The notes below the pieces were generated by a model, which had not been told where the DNA came from, made no database searches, and saw only the letters and a program-made list of their open reading frames with translations. Of a DNA stretch of 64,000 bases, positions 24,501-34,156 are shown piece by piece. The stretch is taken from positions 2,084,501-2,148,500 of the forward strand of contig NZ_CP021434.1 in the NCBI RefSeq assembly GCF_002162355.1. The letters run 5' to 3'. Within the stretch, counting starts at the first letter, position 1. Each line of letters begins with the position of its first letter. The position numbers and the translations under genes were made by a program. The stretch comes from Tumebacillus avium (lineage in GTDB: Bacteria; Bacillota; Bacilli; Tumebacillales; Tumebacillaceae).

Positions 24501-26690
24501 CTATTGAAAGAATTGCGGCACTTTGATCGTAAACGTCGTGCCGGCGCCCAGTTCGCTCTGGACGTAGAGGGAGCCGCCATGCGACTCGATGATTTTTTTG
24601 CAGACGGGCAGACCAAGGCCGGTGCCCATCGCTTTGGTGGTGAAGAACGGCTCGAAGATGCGGGTCAATTGCTCCGGCGCGATCCCGACGCCGTTGTCGG
24701 TGACGGTGAGCAGGTAGTGGCCCTGTTCGTTTTGCAGGCGCAGGTGGATCAGCCCTTCGCCGCCTTCCAAGGCGTCAAAGGCGTTGCGCACGAGGTTGAT
24801 CAGCACTTGCTTCAGCTCGCGGGCGATGCCGCGGATGTGGCAGTCTTCGGCGAGTTCCAGCGACAGGTTGACGCCGCGATAGTTCGCTTCGCCTTCCAAG
24901 AGCATGAAGGTGTCGCGCACCAGCTCCGTCAGGTGGATCGGCTCCCACTCCGGCTGCGGCGTGCGCGCCATGCTCAGGTATTCGCTGAGGATCGTGTTCA
25001 TCCGGTCGATCTCGGTCGTCATCACGTCGAGATACTTGCGGTGCGTATCGCCGGTGATCTGCGAGGAGAGCAGCTGCAGGAACCCGCGCACCGAGGTCAT
25101 CGGGTTGCGCACCTCATGGGCGATCGTCGCCGCCATCTGCACGTAGTTGGTGTGCTGGTCGACGCGCTGCGACAGGTCCTCCCACTCGCGGTACAACGTC
25201 TTGTCTTTGATCAGGATCATACAGCCGTCGGCCGATGACGTGTATGCGTTGAGGATCGGGAAGAAATCAAAATCCAGATCGTACTCGCGCCCGTGGATCA
25301 GCGCCTGAATGTTGGAACTGTGCATGCGCATGCCTGTGGACAGCGCTTTGTGCAGCGGTTCGCACAAGACTTGACTGTGGTCATCCAACTCCCAGGGCAG
25401 CGCCTCCGACAGCTTTTTCCCGAGCAGATCGTGCTCGTTGCAGGAGAAGAGGCGGGAGACGGACGGGTTGATGTATTCGATCTCCTTGTCCTCGTTGATC
25501 AAGAGCACGCTCATCGGGATCGCGTTAAACAAATAGTGAATCTTCTGCTCCTGCCGGTCGAGCGCGATCTCTTCCGACAAGTTGCGCACATACAGGAAAT
25601 AGCCTAACGGTTTGCCTTCGTCTTCCGGCAAACTGCGCAGCGTCGCGGCAAACGGAATCTCCTGGCCGTTGCTGTGCCGGATGACGCCAAGGCAGTTGTC
25701 GATCTGCACTTGCTTCTCGACAAGGTCGGAGATGTAGGAGCCGTCCGCCAGTTGGTAACAGCTGCGCCAGTCCTCGACCGACATCGTCTCCAGCTCTTCC
25801 TGGGTGCGTCCGAGCAGACGGCGCAGCGATGGATTGGCATAGGTGATCTTCGCATTCACATCGAGCATCAGGATTCCGAGCGGCAGATGTTCGAGCACAT
25901 GCCGTTTCTGGAGCCGGGCGAACTCGACGAAGCGGATCGCTTTCTGGAACTCGGCGGGAAGCTTCTTGAGCAGAGTCAGTTTGCGGTCGACATCGGCGGT
26001 CGAGACGGAGCTCCAGGTCAGCCCTTTCAGCCACTTCGTCACATTGTCGAGTTCGCGCATCAAGGTGGATTCGCGGCGGTATTCGCCGACCGCCGCAACA
26101 AACAGCACGAGCAGTGCCAGCCCGCAGATGATCAAGCCGTACAGCCAGATGGTGCGGGTTTCGCCGTGGACGGAAGCGGCCGTCTGGTTGACGGAGATCA
26201 GGGCGACTTTTTTGCCGTCCACTTCCAAGACGTTGATATAGTTATAGATCGGCTGTTTGCGAATCTCGTTTTGGACCGAATAATAGCCGGGCTGGCCGGA
26301 CTGATAGGCCCGGACGGCCTCTGCGGAGATCGTGACTTTTTTGTCGAGGCTGCTGCCATTCATCGCCGAACGCGGGGAGAAAGCGACATTGCGCTCCTGA
26401 TCGGGCAGATAGATCGAGGCGCCGAGGTTGCCTTGCTCTTCGAGGATCTTTTGATCGAGCATCGGCTGCAGCAACTCTTCCAGCTTGGCGTTGTCACGGG
26501 CCAGAAACGCCGCTTTCGCCGCTGCGTTGTTGCGAATATCGTTTTCGAGAATTTGCGCGACCAGTCCAAGCTTGTTGCGGTTCTCTTCATGGACAGCATC
26601 TATGGCGACCTGGACGAGAAACCAGGTAGTCAGCAGGATCAACAAAGCGGGCAGCAGGTATTTCCAGGTGTAAAGCGCTTTTCGGTTCAT
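24501..26690 (-). CDS. Membrane PAS-PAS sensor histidine kinase, sporulation-kinase-like
   Basis: 729 residues. A membrane helix near 12-30, an extracellular dCache-like domain (residues about 35-180) and a second helix (LYGLIICGLALLVLFVAAVG) lead to two PAS domains (LPLGILMLDVNAKITYANPS; IPMSVLLINEDKEIEYINPS). The HisKA box is ATIAHEVRNPMTSVRGFLQL, and the HATPase has DNGVGIAPEQLTRIFEPFF then TGLGLPVCK. This arrangement matches KinA/KinE-type kinases that feed the Spo0A phosphorelay. No response regulator is adjacent, consistent with an orphan phosphorelay kinase. Confidence 0.85.
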   Translation of the reverse strand: MNRKALYTWKYLLPALLILLTTWFLVQVAIDAVHEENRNKLGLVAQILENDIRNNAAAKAAFLARDNAKLEELLQPMLDQKILEEQGNLGASIYLPDQERNVAFSPRSAMNGSSLDKKVTISAEAVRAYQSGQPGYYSVQNEIRKQPIYNYINVLEVDGKKVALISVNQTAASVHGETRTIWLYGLIICGLALLVLFVAAVGEYRRESTLMRELDNVTKWLKGLTWSSVSTADVDRKLTLLKKLPAEFQKAIRFVEFARLQKRHVLEHLPLGILMLDVNAKITYANPSLRRLLGRTQEELETMSVEDWRSCYQLADGSYISDLVEKQVQIDNCLGVIRHSNGQEIPFAATLRSLPEDEGKPLGYFLYVRNLSEEIALDRQEQKIHYLFNAIPMSVLLINEDKEIEYINPSVSRLFSCNEHDLLGKKLSEALPWELDDHSQVLCEPLHKALSTGMRMHSSNIQALIHGREYDLDFDFFPILNAYTSSADGCMILIKDKTLYREWEDLSQRVDQHTNYVQMAATIAHEVRNPMTSVRGFLQLLSSQITGDTHRKYLDVMTTEIDRMNTILSEYLSMARTPQPEWEPIHLTELVRDTFMLLEGEANYRGVNLSLELAEDCHIRGIARELKQVLINLVRNAFDALEGGEGLIHLRLQNEQGHYLLTVTDNGVGIAPEQLTRIFEPFFTTKAMGTGLGLPVCKKIIESHGGSLYVQSELGAGTTFTIKVPQFFQ

Positions 26691-26919
26691 CGAGTTCCCT
26701 CTTTTTATGGATAGTTGTTCCAGCTGGATTTATATGAAACACTTTATGAGCTATGTAATTATTCTATTAGCAAAGATGGGCTCTTTATGAGTTCTTTGGT
26801 ACGATTGCCAAATCCTTTATTTGCCCCGAATTCATTACTTTCCAAAAGGATTTTCGGGCATCGCTGCCGAATCTTTTACCTGTTACGGAACATCTGTTCT
26901 CTTGAAGGGATGATGAGGT

Positions 26920-29175
26920 TTGTCGATCGATATGCTTCTTGATGAGTGGAAGCGCACCCCCTCTTTTATCCAAAATGTCACCCATTGGCGCGTCTACCCC
27001 GGTCAGGAAGCGGTGTATGCCGATTTTCCTGCGGCGATGGATGCGCGGATCGGCGAGGGGCTGATCAAAAAGGGCATCCGTCAGCTGTACTCGCATCAGG
27101 CGGAAGCTTTTTCGCAGGTCAAGGCAGGTCAGAACATCGTGGTGGTCACGCCGACCGCTTCGGGCAAGACCTTGTGCTACAATCTCCCGGTGCTGGATCA
27201 CTTGCTGCAGGACCCGGAGGCGCGGGCGCTCTACCTGTTCCCGACCAAGGCGCTCTCCCAGGATCAGATGAAAGAACTGCACGAGATGGTGGAACATCTG
27301 GAGCAGGAGATCAAAACGTTCACTTATGACGGCGACACTCCGGTCACCGCCCGGCAGGCGATCCGCCAGGCCGGCCATATCGTGGTGACCAACCCGGACA
27401 TGCTGCACTCGGGGATCTTGCCGCACCATACCAAGTGGGTCAAGCTGTTTGAAAATCTCAAGTATGTCGTCATCGACGAGATTCATATGTATCGCGGCGT
27501 GTTTGGTTCACATGTGGCCAACGTCATCCGCCGCTTGAAGCGCATCTGTAAATTCTATGGTTCGAACCCGCAGTTTATTTGCTGCTCGGCGACGATCGCT
27601 AACCCGCGGGAACTGGCGGTGGAGCTGTTTGGCGAAGAGTTTCGGCTGATCGATCAGTCGGGCGCGCCGCGCGGCGAGAAGCATTTTATCTTCTACAACC
27701 CGCCGGTCGTCAACCAGCAGCTCGGCATCCGCCGCAGCTCCCTGCTCGAAGCGCGCAAAGTCGCGACGCAGTTGCTCAAGCGCGAAGTGCAGACGATCGT
27801 CTTCACCAAGGCGCGGACGCAGGTCGAAGTGATGCTCACTTATTTGAAAGAATCGACCGCAGGCGTCGTGCCGAGCAAAGCGGTGCGCGGCTATCGCGGC
27901 GGTTATCTGCCTACAGAGCGGCGCGAGATCGAGCGCGGACTGCGCAGCGGCGATGTGCGGGGCGTGGTCTCGACAAACGCGCTGGAGCTCGGCATCGACA
28001 TCGGCTCGTTGGAAGCGTGCGTGATCACCGGCTATCCGGGAACGATCGCTTCGGTCTGGCAGCAGGCCGGCCGGGCGGGGCGCCGTCATGGCAAGTCGGT
28101 GACGGTGATGGTCGCGTCTTCCGCGCCGCTCGACCAGTATATCGTCCAGCACCCGGAATACTTTTTCGAAGGGTCGCCGGAGCATGCCTGGGTGCATCCG
28201 GAGAATCTGATCATCCTCGTCGACCATTTGAAATGCGCGGCGTTTGAGCTGCCGTTTGAGCCGGACGAGCAGTTTGGCGTGGCGACGACGCCGGAGATCC
28301 TCGACTATCTGGTTGAAGAGCGCGTGCTGAACAAGGCGACCGACCAGCGCTACTACTGGATGAACGATGCGATGCCAAGCCATGATATTTCCCTGCGCTC
28401 GGCGGCACAGGAGAACGTGCTGATCATCGACATGACCGAGCAGAACCGCGTGATCGGCGAGACCGATAAATTCTCCGCGTTGACCACTCTGCATGAAAAG
28501 GCGATCTACATCCATGAAGGCGTGCAGTTCCAGGTGGAAAAGTTAGACTTGGAATATGGCAAGGCTTTTGTGCGCAAGGTCGACTCCGACTACTATACCG
28601 ACGCCGAGCTGGCGGTGAACCTGCGGGTGCTCGATGAGTTTCGCGAGGAGCCGGACGAAGCGGTGCGCCATGGCTTCGGCGAAGTGATGGTCAATGCGAT
28701 GCCGACGATCTACAAGAAGATCAAGTTCGATACGCATGAGAATCTGGGCTGGGGCAAGATCCATCTCCCGGAGGCGGAGCTGCACACGATGTCGTATTGG
28801 CTGGCGTTTGATGAGCCGTTGACCAAGGACATGACCAAGGAAGAGATCGAAGCCGGTCTCGTCGGCACGGCCAACCTGTTAAAAGGCGTGGCGCCGTTGT
28901 ACCTGATGTGTGCGCCGGGCGACTTGCATGTGCAGCCGCAGGTGCGGGCGATGCACACGAAAGCGCCGACCGTGTTTTTGTACGATTCGTATCCGGGCGG
29001 CATCGGGCTGTCCGACAAGTTTTATCAAGTGCGCCGCGATGTGATCCGCACGGCGCTCGACATGCTGGAAGGCTGCTCTTGCGAGCATGGCTGTCCGTCC
29101 TGTGTCGGGCCGGTCGAGATCGTCGGCGACAAAGGCAAAGCCACGACGCGCCGCTTCCTGCAGGCGGTGCGGTAA
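26920..29175 (+). CDS. mrfA: MrfA-like DEAD-box DNA helicase (YprA family)
   Basis: 751 residues. The TTG start at 26920 fits AAGGGA at 26905-26910; ATG 26932 is the alternative. Motifs: TPTASGKTLCYN (Walker A) near 88, VVIDEIHMYRG (DEIH box) near 186, CSATIANP, GVVSTNALELGIDIG and QQAGRAGR. The C-terminal DUF1998-type zinc site is EGCSCEHGCPSCVGP. In Bacillus subtilis MrfA acts with the exonuclease MrfB in repair of mitomycin C damage. A MrfB homologue lies at 37366, separated by about 8 kb. Confidence 0.9.
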   Translation: MSIDMLLDEWKRTPSFIQNVTHWRVYPGQEAVYADFPAAMDARIGEGLIKKGIRQLYSHQAEAFSQVKAGQNIVVVTPTASGKTLCYNLPVLDHLLQDPEARALYLFPTKALSQDQMKELHEMVEHLEQEIKTFTYDGDTPVTARQAIRQAGHIVVTNPDMLHSGILPHHTKWVKLFENLKYVVIDEIHMYRGVFGSHVANVIRRLKRICKFYGSNPQFICCSATIANPRELAVELFGEEFRLIDQSGAPRGEKHFIFYNPPVVNQQLGIRRSSLLEARKVATQLLKREVQTIVFTKARTQVEVMLTYLKESTAGVVPSKAVRGYRGGYLPTERREIERGLRSGDVRGVVSTNALELGIDIGSLEACVITGYPGTIASVWQQAGRAGRRHGKSVTVMVASSAPLDQYIVQHPEYFFEGSPEHAWVHPENLIILVDHLKCAAFELPFEPDEQFGVATTPEILDYLVEERVLNKATDQRYYWMNDAMPSHDISLRSAAQENVLIIDMTEQNRVIGETDKFSALTTLHEKAIYIHEGVQFQVEKLDLEYGKAFVRKVDSDYYTDAELAVNLRVLDEFREEPDEAVRHGFGEVMVNAMPTIYKKIKFDTHENLGWGKIHLPEAELHTMSYWLAFDEPLTKDMTKEEIEAGLVGTANLLKGVAPLYLMCAPGDLHVQPQVRAMHTKAPTVFLYDSYPGGIGLSDKFYQVRRDVIRTALDMLEGCSCEHGCPSCVGPVEIVGDKGKATTRRFLQAVR

Positions 29176-29182
29176 AATGGGC

Positions 29183-29228
29183 AACAAAAAACTCTTCCTG
29201 TCACGGGGCGTGATGGGGAGAGTTTTTT
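29183..29228 (+). terminator. Terminator after mrfA
   Basis: AAAAAACTCTTCC and GGGGAGAGTTTTTTT flank an inner CACGGGGCGTG stem. Confidence 0.8.
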
Positions 29229-29230
29229 TG

Positions 29231-29506
29231 TTACGCAATGTTTGCGTACACGATGAGCAGCAAGCCGCTGAGATAGAAGGAACCGACGATCGGGCAGCGG
29301 CTGTTCCTGCTCTTGATCAGCGGCGACATCGACCGGATCGCGCCGCTGACGACCAGCAAGAGCCCAGTCATGAAGAAAAACAAGGATTCCTGCACCGCCA
29401 AGGCCCCGTCGATCACAAAAAACCGGTAGGCGATGGCGGCAAGCGCATTCCAGAACACGGTGTAAAGCAGCAGGTACAGCAGATAACTCCCGGATGATTG
29501 CGTCAT
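29231..29506 (-). CDS. Small three-helix membrane protein
   Basis: 91 residues from ATG 29506 (GGGAGGGGG upstream). Three hydrophobic segments: YLLYLLLYTVFWNALAAIAY, SLFFFMTGLLLVVSGAI and SFYLSGLLLIVYANIA. No known motif. It has its own ribosome site and shares the mrfA terminator region in opposite sense. Confidence 0.6.
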   Translation of the reverse strand: MTQSSGSYLLYLLLYTVFWNALAAIAYRFFVIDGALAVQESLFFFMTGLLLVVSGAIRSMSPLIKSRNSRCPIVGSFYLSGLLLIVYANIA

Positions 29507-29676
29507 TACATCCCCCTCCCCTTCCTTATCTATATTCATAAAACCGGAGAGTTGGTACTCTTACACGTGTTCAGAATTTTGCTTCTTATTTTTCTATCAA
29601 AATGAGAGGAATAAAAATAGTAGAGCGGGGCATACTCTATATCAAGAGAACAAAAACCGGTCTGGAGGGATTGAAG

Positions 29677-29892
29677 ATGGCTCATGAAGAAGTGTTGAAA
29701 TCGTTCTACGCAAGACTCAAAGGTGTGGCAAGCGACGGGTTGACCCGCATTGTCGATCTGGCGAAGGAAGTGGGGATGAGTTACCGCGTGCTTCGGGATC
29801 TCTTCGCCTCGTCCGGGCTGGAGATGTTCTGGATCGGCGGAAAAGCGTTTGTGTATAGACATGAAGCGGTGCGAGTGCTGACGGCCTCTTAA
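29677..29892 (+). CDS. Small putative winged-helix protein
   Basis: 71 residues from ATG 29677, 6 bases behind GGAGGGA. The sequence ASDGLTRIVDLAKEVGMSYR then VLRDLFASSGLEMFWIGGKA looks like a compact winged helix (helix-turn-helix plus a short wing), but no family name can be given. It is monocistronic with its own terminator. Confidence 0.55.
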   Translation: MAHEEVLKSFYARLKGVASDGLTRIVDLAKEVGMSYRVLRDLFASSGLEMFWIGGKAFVYRHEAVRVLTAS

Positions 29893-29907
29893 TTTGATAA
29901 CGACAGG

Positions 29908-29939
29908 AAAAGGCGGCCCCGCTAGCAGGCCGCCTTTTT
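29908..29939. terminator. Bidirectional terminator
   Basis: AAAAGGCGGCC and GGCCGCCTTTTT around CCGCTAGCA, between convergent genes. Confidence 0.9.
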
Positions 29940-29965
29940 GCTGTTAATTGGTGGAGTTTTGGAGA

Positions 29966-30409
29966 TCATTTGAAGGAGTCGTTAAATTTGCTCAAGAGCT
30001 CGCCAAACTGCTGGCGCTCTTCGTCCGACCAGGTATGTAAACGCTCGGTGATGCGGTCGATGCGGGCTTGTTTGGTGCCGGCGTATTCGTGAGCGCCCGC
30101 TGGGGTCAGTTGGAACGTGAAGGCTCGGCCGTCCTCCGGGTCGGGGATGCGGGTGACGTAGCCTTTTTGTTCCAGTGCGGTCGCTTGGCGGGAGGCGGTG
30201 GAGATGTCGAGGCGGAGTCCTTCGGCCAGCGTTTTGACCCCGGACGGTCCGTGGTCGGAGATGTAGTGCAAGAGCAGATAAGCGGATCGGTCGAGATTGC
30301 CGAATTTTTTCTGATTGGTGGCGAGCGACGTGATGTTGCGGACGAGCTTCGCCAGCTCCAATTCCAGCACTTCCAAGTTTTCCAGGGACTGCAGGTCCAT
30401 CTTGATCAC
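29966..30409 (-). CDS. MarR-family repressor
   Basis: 147 residues with the MarR winged helix: LLHYISDHGPSGVKTLAEGL, DISTASRQATALEQKGYVTR, then PEDGRAFTFQLT as the wing. It is divergent from an MFS pump, and the 83-base spacer holds a perfect palindrome overlapping the likely promoters. It most likely represses itself and the pump until a small molecule binds. Confidence 0.9.
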   Translation of the reverse strand: MIKMDLQSLENLEVLELELAKLVRNITSLATNQKKFGNLDRSAYLLLHYISDHGPSGVKTLAEGLRLDISTASRQATALEQKGYVTRIPDPEDGRAFTFQLTPAGAHEYAGTKQARIDRITERLHTWSDEERQQFGELLSKFNDSFK

Positions 30410-30434
30410 CTCATGTTGACATCTTATAACAGAA

Positions 30435-30473
30435 AGTTGTATGATGCAAATACATTGATTGCATCATACAACT
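30435..30473. promoter_or_regulatory. MarR operator, 15-bp inverted repeat
   Basis: AGTTGTATGATGCAA (30435-30449) and TTGCATCATACAACT (30459-30473) are perfect complements around 9 bases. Both lie in the divergent promoter gap. Confidence 0.8.
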
Positions 30474-30492
30474 AGATTGCGGGGGTAACTTC

Positions 30493-31677
30493 ATGTCTCA
30501 GGACAGCCTTTTGAAACAGCCCAAAGCGGTGTGGGCGGTGTTTTTCGCCGGGATCATCGCGTTTATGGGGATCGGGCTGGTCGACCCGATTTTGCCCGCC
30601 ATTGCGAGCAAGCTGCATGCTTCACAGAGTCAAGTGACCTTATTGTTTACCAGTTATAATGCGGTGATGGCCGTCGCGATGCTGATCACCGGCGTGGTGT
30701 CGTCGCGGTGGGGCATCAAAGGAACCTTGTTGGCGGGGATCATCACGATTGCCCTTTTTTCAGCGCTTGGCGGCTTCTCCAATGATATCGGGACGCTGGT
30801 GGCGCTGCGCGGCGGATGGGGTCTCGGCAACGCATTGTTTGTGGCAACGGCGCTGACGGCGATCGTGTCGCTTTCGAACAGCGGCACGGCGCAGGCGATT
30901 ATTTTGTATGAAGCGGCGATCGGCCTTGGCATCTCCGTCGGGCCGCTGTTGGGCGGCTGGCTGGGCGCGATGTCGTGGCGCGGGCCGTTTTTGGGCGTGG
31001 CGGTGCTGATGGGCGTCGCGTTTGTGTTTCTGCTGTTCATGATGCCCAAACAGGCGGGCCAAGCGACAAAAGCGAAAACATCGCTGCTCGAACCGTTCCG
31101 GGCGATGAAACACCGCTCGCTGCTGGTGTTTGGTTTGACGGCCTGCTTGTACAATTTTGGCTTCTTTACCTTGCTGGCCTACGCGCCGTTTGTGCTGGGG
31201 CTGGATGAGCATGGCTTGGGCTTCGTGTTCCTCGGCTGGGGCATTTTGCTGGCCGTCACTTCGGTGTTTATGGCGCCGAAGCTGCAGCAGCGCTACGGCA
31301 CGGTCAAATCGATGGGCGCGATGCTGGGGCTGTTTGCTGTGCTGCTCCTCGTGATGGGGATCTGGACGGACACGCAATGGGTGACGATCGCCTGCGTGGT
31401 GTTCGCAGGCGCCTTGCTTGGCAACAACAACACGCTGATCACGACGGGTGTGATGAACGCTGCGCCGGTCGAGCGTTCGACCGCATCGGCCGCATACAGC
31501 TTCCTGCGCTTCATCGGCGGGGCGATCGCACCGTTTCTGGCGGGCAAACTGGCCGAGTGGTACAATCCGCATGTGCCGTTTGTGGTCGGCGCGGTGTTTG
31601 TGTTTGCTTCGGTCGTGTTGCTCATGCTGAACAAGAAGCATGTGCAGCATGTTGATTTGGTTGAGGCAGGGCATTAA
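30493..31677 (+). CDS. MFS drug efflux pump controlled by MarR
   Basis: 394 residues, 12 predicted membrane segments. Motif A-like ITGVVSSRWGIKGTLLAGI and motif C-like AAIGLGISVGPLLGGWLGA place it with the proton-driven drug exporters (DHA1). Start ATG 30493 follows GCGGGGG. The upstream MarR gene and operator support inducible export of a toxic compound. Confidence 0.88.
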   Translation: MSQDSLLKQPKAVWAVFFAGIIAFMGIGLVDPILPAIASKLHASQSQVTLLFTSYNAVMAVAMLITGVVSSRWGIKGTLLAGIITIALFSALGGFSNDIGTLVALRGGWGLGNALFVATALTAIVSLSNSGTAQAIILYEAAIGLGISVGPLLGGWLGAMSWRGPFLGVAVLMGVAFVFLLFMMPKQAGQATKAKTSLLEPFRAMKHRSLLVFGLTACLYNFGFFTLLAYAPFVLGLDEHGLGFVFLGWGILLAVTSVFMAPKLQQRYGTVKSMGAMLGLFAVLLLVMGIWTDTQWVTIACVVFAGALLGNNNTLITTGVMNAAPVERSTASAAYSFLRFIGGAIAPFLAGKLAEWYNPHVPFVVGAVFVFASVVLLMLNKKHVQHVDLVEAGH

Positions 31678-31684
31678 GCATCAG

Positions 31685-31721
31685 AAAAGGCGGCTCGCAG
31701 AACATTGCGAGCCGCCTTTTT
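31685..31721. terminator. Bidirectional terminator
   Basis: AAAAGGCGGCTCGCA and TGCGAGCCGCCTTTTT, between convergent genes. Confidence 0.92.
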
Positions 31722-31724
31722 GTT

Positions 31725-33509
31725 TTAAAACGGCCAGACCAGCGGCACGAGCAGCATGGTCACGGCGAACGTGATCAAGGTCATCGGGACGCCAAATTTG
31801 ATATAGTCGCGGAAACGGTACCCGCCTGGCGCCATGACGACGAGGTAGACTTTGTGGGCGATGTAGGTGAGTGGCGCGGCGTTGACGCCGGTGATCAGCC
31901 CGAAGATCAGCGGGATGGGAGAGACCCCCATCGCCGTGGCGGTCGAAATGATCACCGGGGCGAGGAGCAGGGCGGTCGCCGTGTTCGACAGCACCTGTGT
32001 GATCAGCGCGCCCAGCCAAAACGTGACGGCGAGCAGGGCGTAGGGGCCGAGGCCGCCGACGCCGTTGATGATGCTTTGGCTCATCAGGTCGATCAGCCCG
32101 GTTTCTTTCATCGCGGTGGACAGCGGGATCATCGCGGCGACAAAGACGAGGATGTGCCATTCGACGGAACGGTAGACCGAGTTCATGCTCATGATCTGGA
32201 ACAGCACGAGCAGCCCGACCGCCAAGACGGCAGAGATGGAGATCGGCAGAGTTTCTGTCGCCGAAAGCAGCAGCATCAGCGCGAGGACGATCAAGGCCAG
32301 CGGGCCTTTTTTCCGCGTCTGCGGGTTGTGCGAAGTCTGCGAGATCATGATCAGGCCGGTGTCTTCGCTCAGCTCTTGCATGCTGTCCCGCGAACCTTGC
32401 AGGAGCAGCATATCCCCGACGCGCAGCCGCGTGGTCGCAAGCGAGCGGGAGATGGCGTGCCCGTCGCGGTAGATGGCGACGACGGTCACGTCAAATTTTT
32501 CGCGAAACCGCAGTTGCTGAAGCGTCCGCCCGACAAAATCGGAGCCGCTGCGGACGATGACTTCCCCGGCGAGGTGGATGTCGGTCTCTTCCATCGAGCG
32601 GTGGACTTCCTTTTGTACCGATACGTCCGGGGTGGAGCGCAGTTTCAGCAGGTCGTCGCGGGAGGCGGTGACGAGCAAAATGTCGCCCCGGTGCAGGACG
32701 GTGGCGGCGCGGACGCGGTAGACAGAGTCTTCGCGCAGGATGCGGAGGATGTTCAGTCCGTTTTCTTTTAAGAACGAGATGTCTTTTAGCTTCTGGCCGT
32801 GCCAGGCGGACGTTTCGGTGACGAGCAGTTCGGTCAGATACTCCGGCACGCCGATCATCGGGCGCGATTGCTCCGTTTCCCCGGTGACGGTCGGCAGCAC
32901 CCAGCGTCTGCAGAGCACGACGTACAAAGTGCCGAGCGTCAGCAGCGCGATGCCAAGCGGCGCGACAGAAAACAGCGATAAGGACGGCTGGCCCGCTTCG
33001 ATCAGCGCGTGATTGGCGACGATGATCGAAGAGGAGCCGACGATGGTGAACAGGCCCAGCGTGGAGGACAACGCCAGCGGAAGCAGCATGCGCGAGGCCG
33101 GGATTTTGTAACGTTGTTCGAAGCCAAGCACGACGGGCAGGAAGACGGCGACGATGGCGAGGTCGGAGATGAACGAGGAGAGCAGGCCGACGAGGATCAT
33201 CATCACCGGCATCAGGCGGTGTTCGGTGCGTCCGCCGATGCGCGTCATCCAGACGGCCAAACGGTCGGCGATCCCGGTGCGGACCAGCGCTTCGCCGATC
33301 GCCAGCATCGCGGCGATGACGATCACCGCCTCGCTGCCAAAGCCGGCCCAGAGGTCTTTTTCTTTGACAAGCCCGCCAAGACCAAGCGCGAGGAGGATGA
33401 AGATCCCGATCACGTCGATGCGGACTTTGTTGCTGACGAGCAGAATGAGTACAATCAAGAGAATGGAGAGTGTCTGCCAAGCTCCTGGAGTAAGATCCGG
33501 TATGCTCAT
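31725..33509 (-). CDS. SLC13-family permease with two RCK_C domains
   Basis: 594 residues. About five membrane segments come first (SILLIVLILLVSNKVRIDVI onward, with SDLAIVAVFLPVVLGF). A cytoplasmic block from about 205 to 375 holds two TrkA-C/RCK_C domains (GQKLKDISFLKENGLNILRI; GRTLQQLRFREKFDVTVVAI). Further membrane segments end in SNTATALLLAPVIISTATAM and GVNAAPLTYIAHK. This is the typical sulfate/divalent anion symporter build. The anion cannot be assigned. Confidence 0.85.
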   Translation of the reverse strand: MSIPDLTPGAWQTLSILLIVLILLVSNKVRIDVIGIFILLALGLGGLVKEKDLWAGFGSEAVIVIAAMLAIGEALVRTGIADRLAVWMTRIGGRTEHRLMPVMMILVGLLSSFISDLAIVAVFLPVVLGFEQRYKIPASRMLLPLALSSTLGLFTIVGSSSIIVANHALIEAGQPSLSLFSVAPLGIALLTLGTLYVVLCRRWVLPTVTGETEQSRPMIGVPEYLTELLVTETSAWHGQKLKDISFLKENGLNILRILREDSVYRVRAATVLHRGDILLVTASRDDLLKLRSTPDVSVQKEVHRSMEETDIHLAGEVIVRSGSDFVGRTLQQLRFREKFDVTVVAIYRDGHAISRSLATTRLRVGDMLLLQGSRDSMQELSEDTGLIMISQTSHNPQTRKKGPLALIVLALMLLLSATETLPISISAVLAVGLLVLFQIMSMNSVYRSVEWHILVFVAAMIPLSTAMKETGLIDLMSQSIINGVGGLGPYALLAVTFWLGALITQVLSNTATALLLAPVIISTATAMGVSPIPLIFGLITGVNAAPLTYIAHKVYLVVMAPGGYRFRDYIKFGVPMTLITFAVTMLLVPLVWPF

Positions 33510-33634
33510 TCAGATACCCCCTTTTTATAGGAATTCGTAAAAGTTGGCATTTTTTAGTCCTGTGAGCATATATAGGCTTTCCGTTTTTCCAGATCTGATA
33601 CAATAAAAGGATTCGGTACGAGGAGTTGAGCGCG

Positions 33635-34156
33635 ATGTTTTTTCTGCAAATGTCTGGCGTCCCAGGTTCCGGCAAGTCGACACTCGCCCGAGCGGTCGGC
33701 AAAGCGACCGGCGCGGTGGTGATCGACCATGATATCGTCAAGTCGGCCCTGCTCCAGTCCGGCCCGGCCGATCTGGATGCAGGGAGAGCCGGGATGATGT
33801 CGTATGAGATCGAGTGGGCGTTGATCGATTTTCACCTCTCCCAAGGGCAGAGTGTGATCCTCGACAGCCCCTGCCTGTATGACGTGATGGTCGAGCGGGG
33901 CACAGCGTTGGCGGAGAAGCATCACGCTACCTATAAGTATGTCGAGTGCGCCCTTGATGACATCAAAGAAGTTGATCACCGTCTGAGGACCCGTCAGAGA
34001 ATGATCAGCCAGAATGATCGAGTACCGTCGGAAGAAGTTTTCCGCAAAGCGTTTGCAGGGAGCAAGAAGCCCGGGGATGTGCCGTGCTTGATCGTGGATA
34101 CGTCAAAGGCGTTCGAGAGTTATCTTGATGAGGTGCTGAGGTATGTGGAGGGATAA
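33635..34156 (+). CDS. P-loop kinase-like ATPase
   Basis: 173 residues from ATG 33635 (GAGGAG upstream; an in-frame TTG at 33626 is less likely). Walker A is SGVPGSGKSTLARAVGKATG and a VIDHDIVKSALL segment follows, as in AAA_33/zeta-like small-molecule kinases. Its end overlaps the start of the next P-loop kinase, so the two form a small operon. Substrate unknown. Confidence 0.75.
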   Translation: MFFLQMSGVPGSGKSTLARAVGKATGAVVIDHDIVKSALLQSGPADLDAGRAGMMSYEIEWALIDFHLSQGQSVILDSPCLYDVMVERGTALAEKHHATYKYVECALDDIKEVDHRLRTRQRMISQNDRVPSEEVFRKAFAGSKKPGDVPCLIVDTSKAFESYLDEVLRYVEG

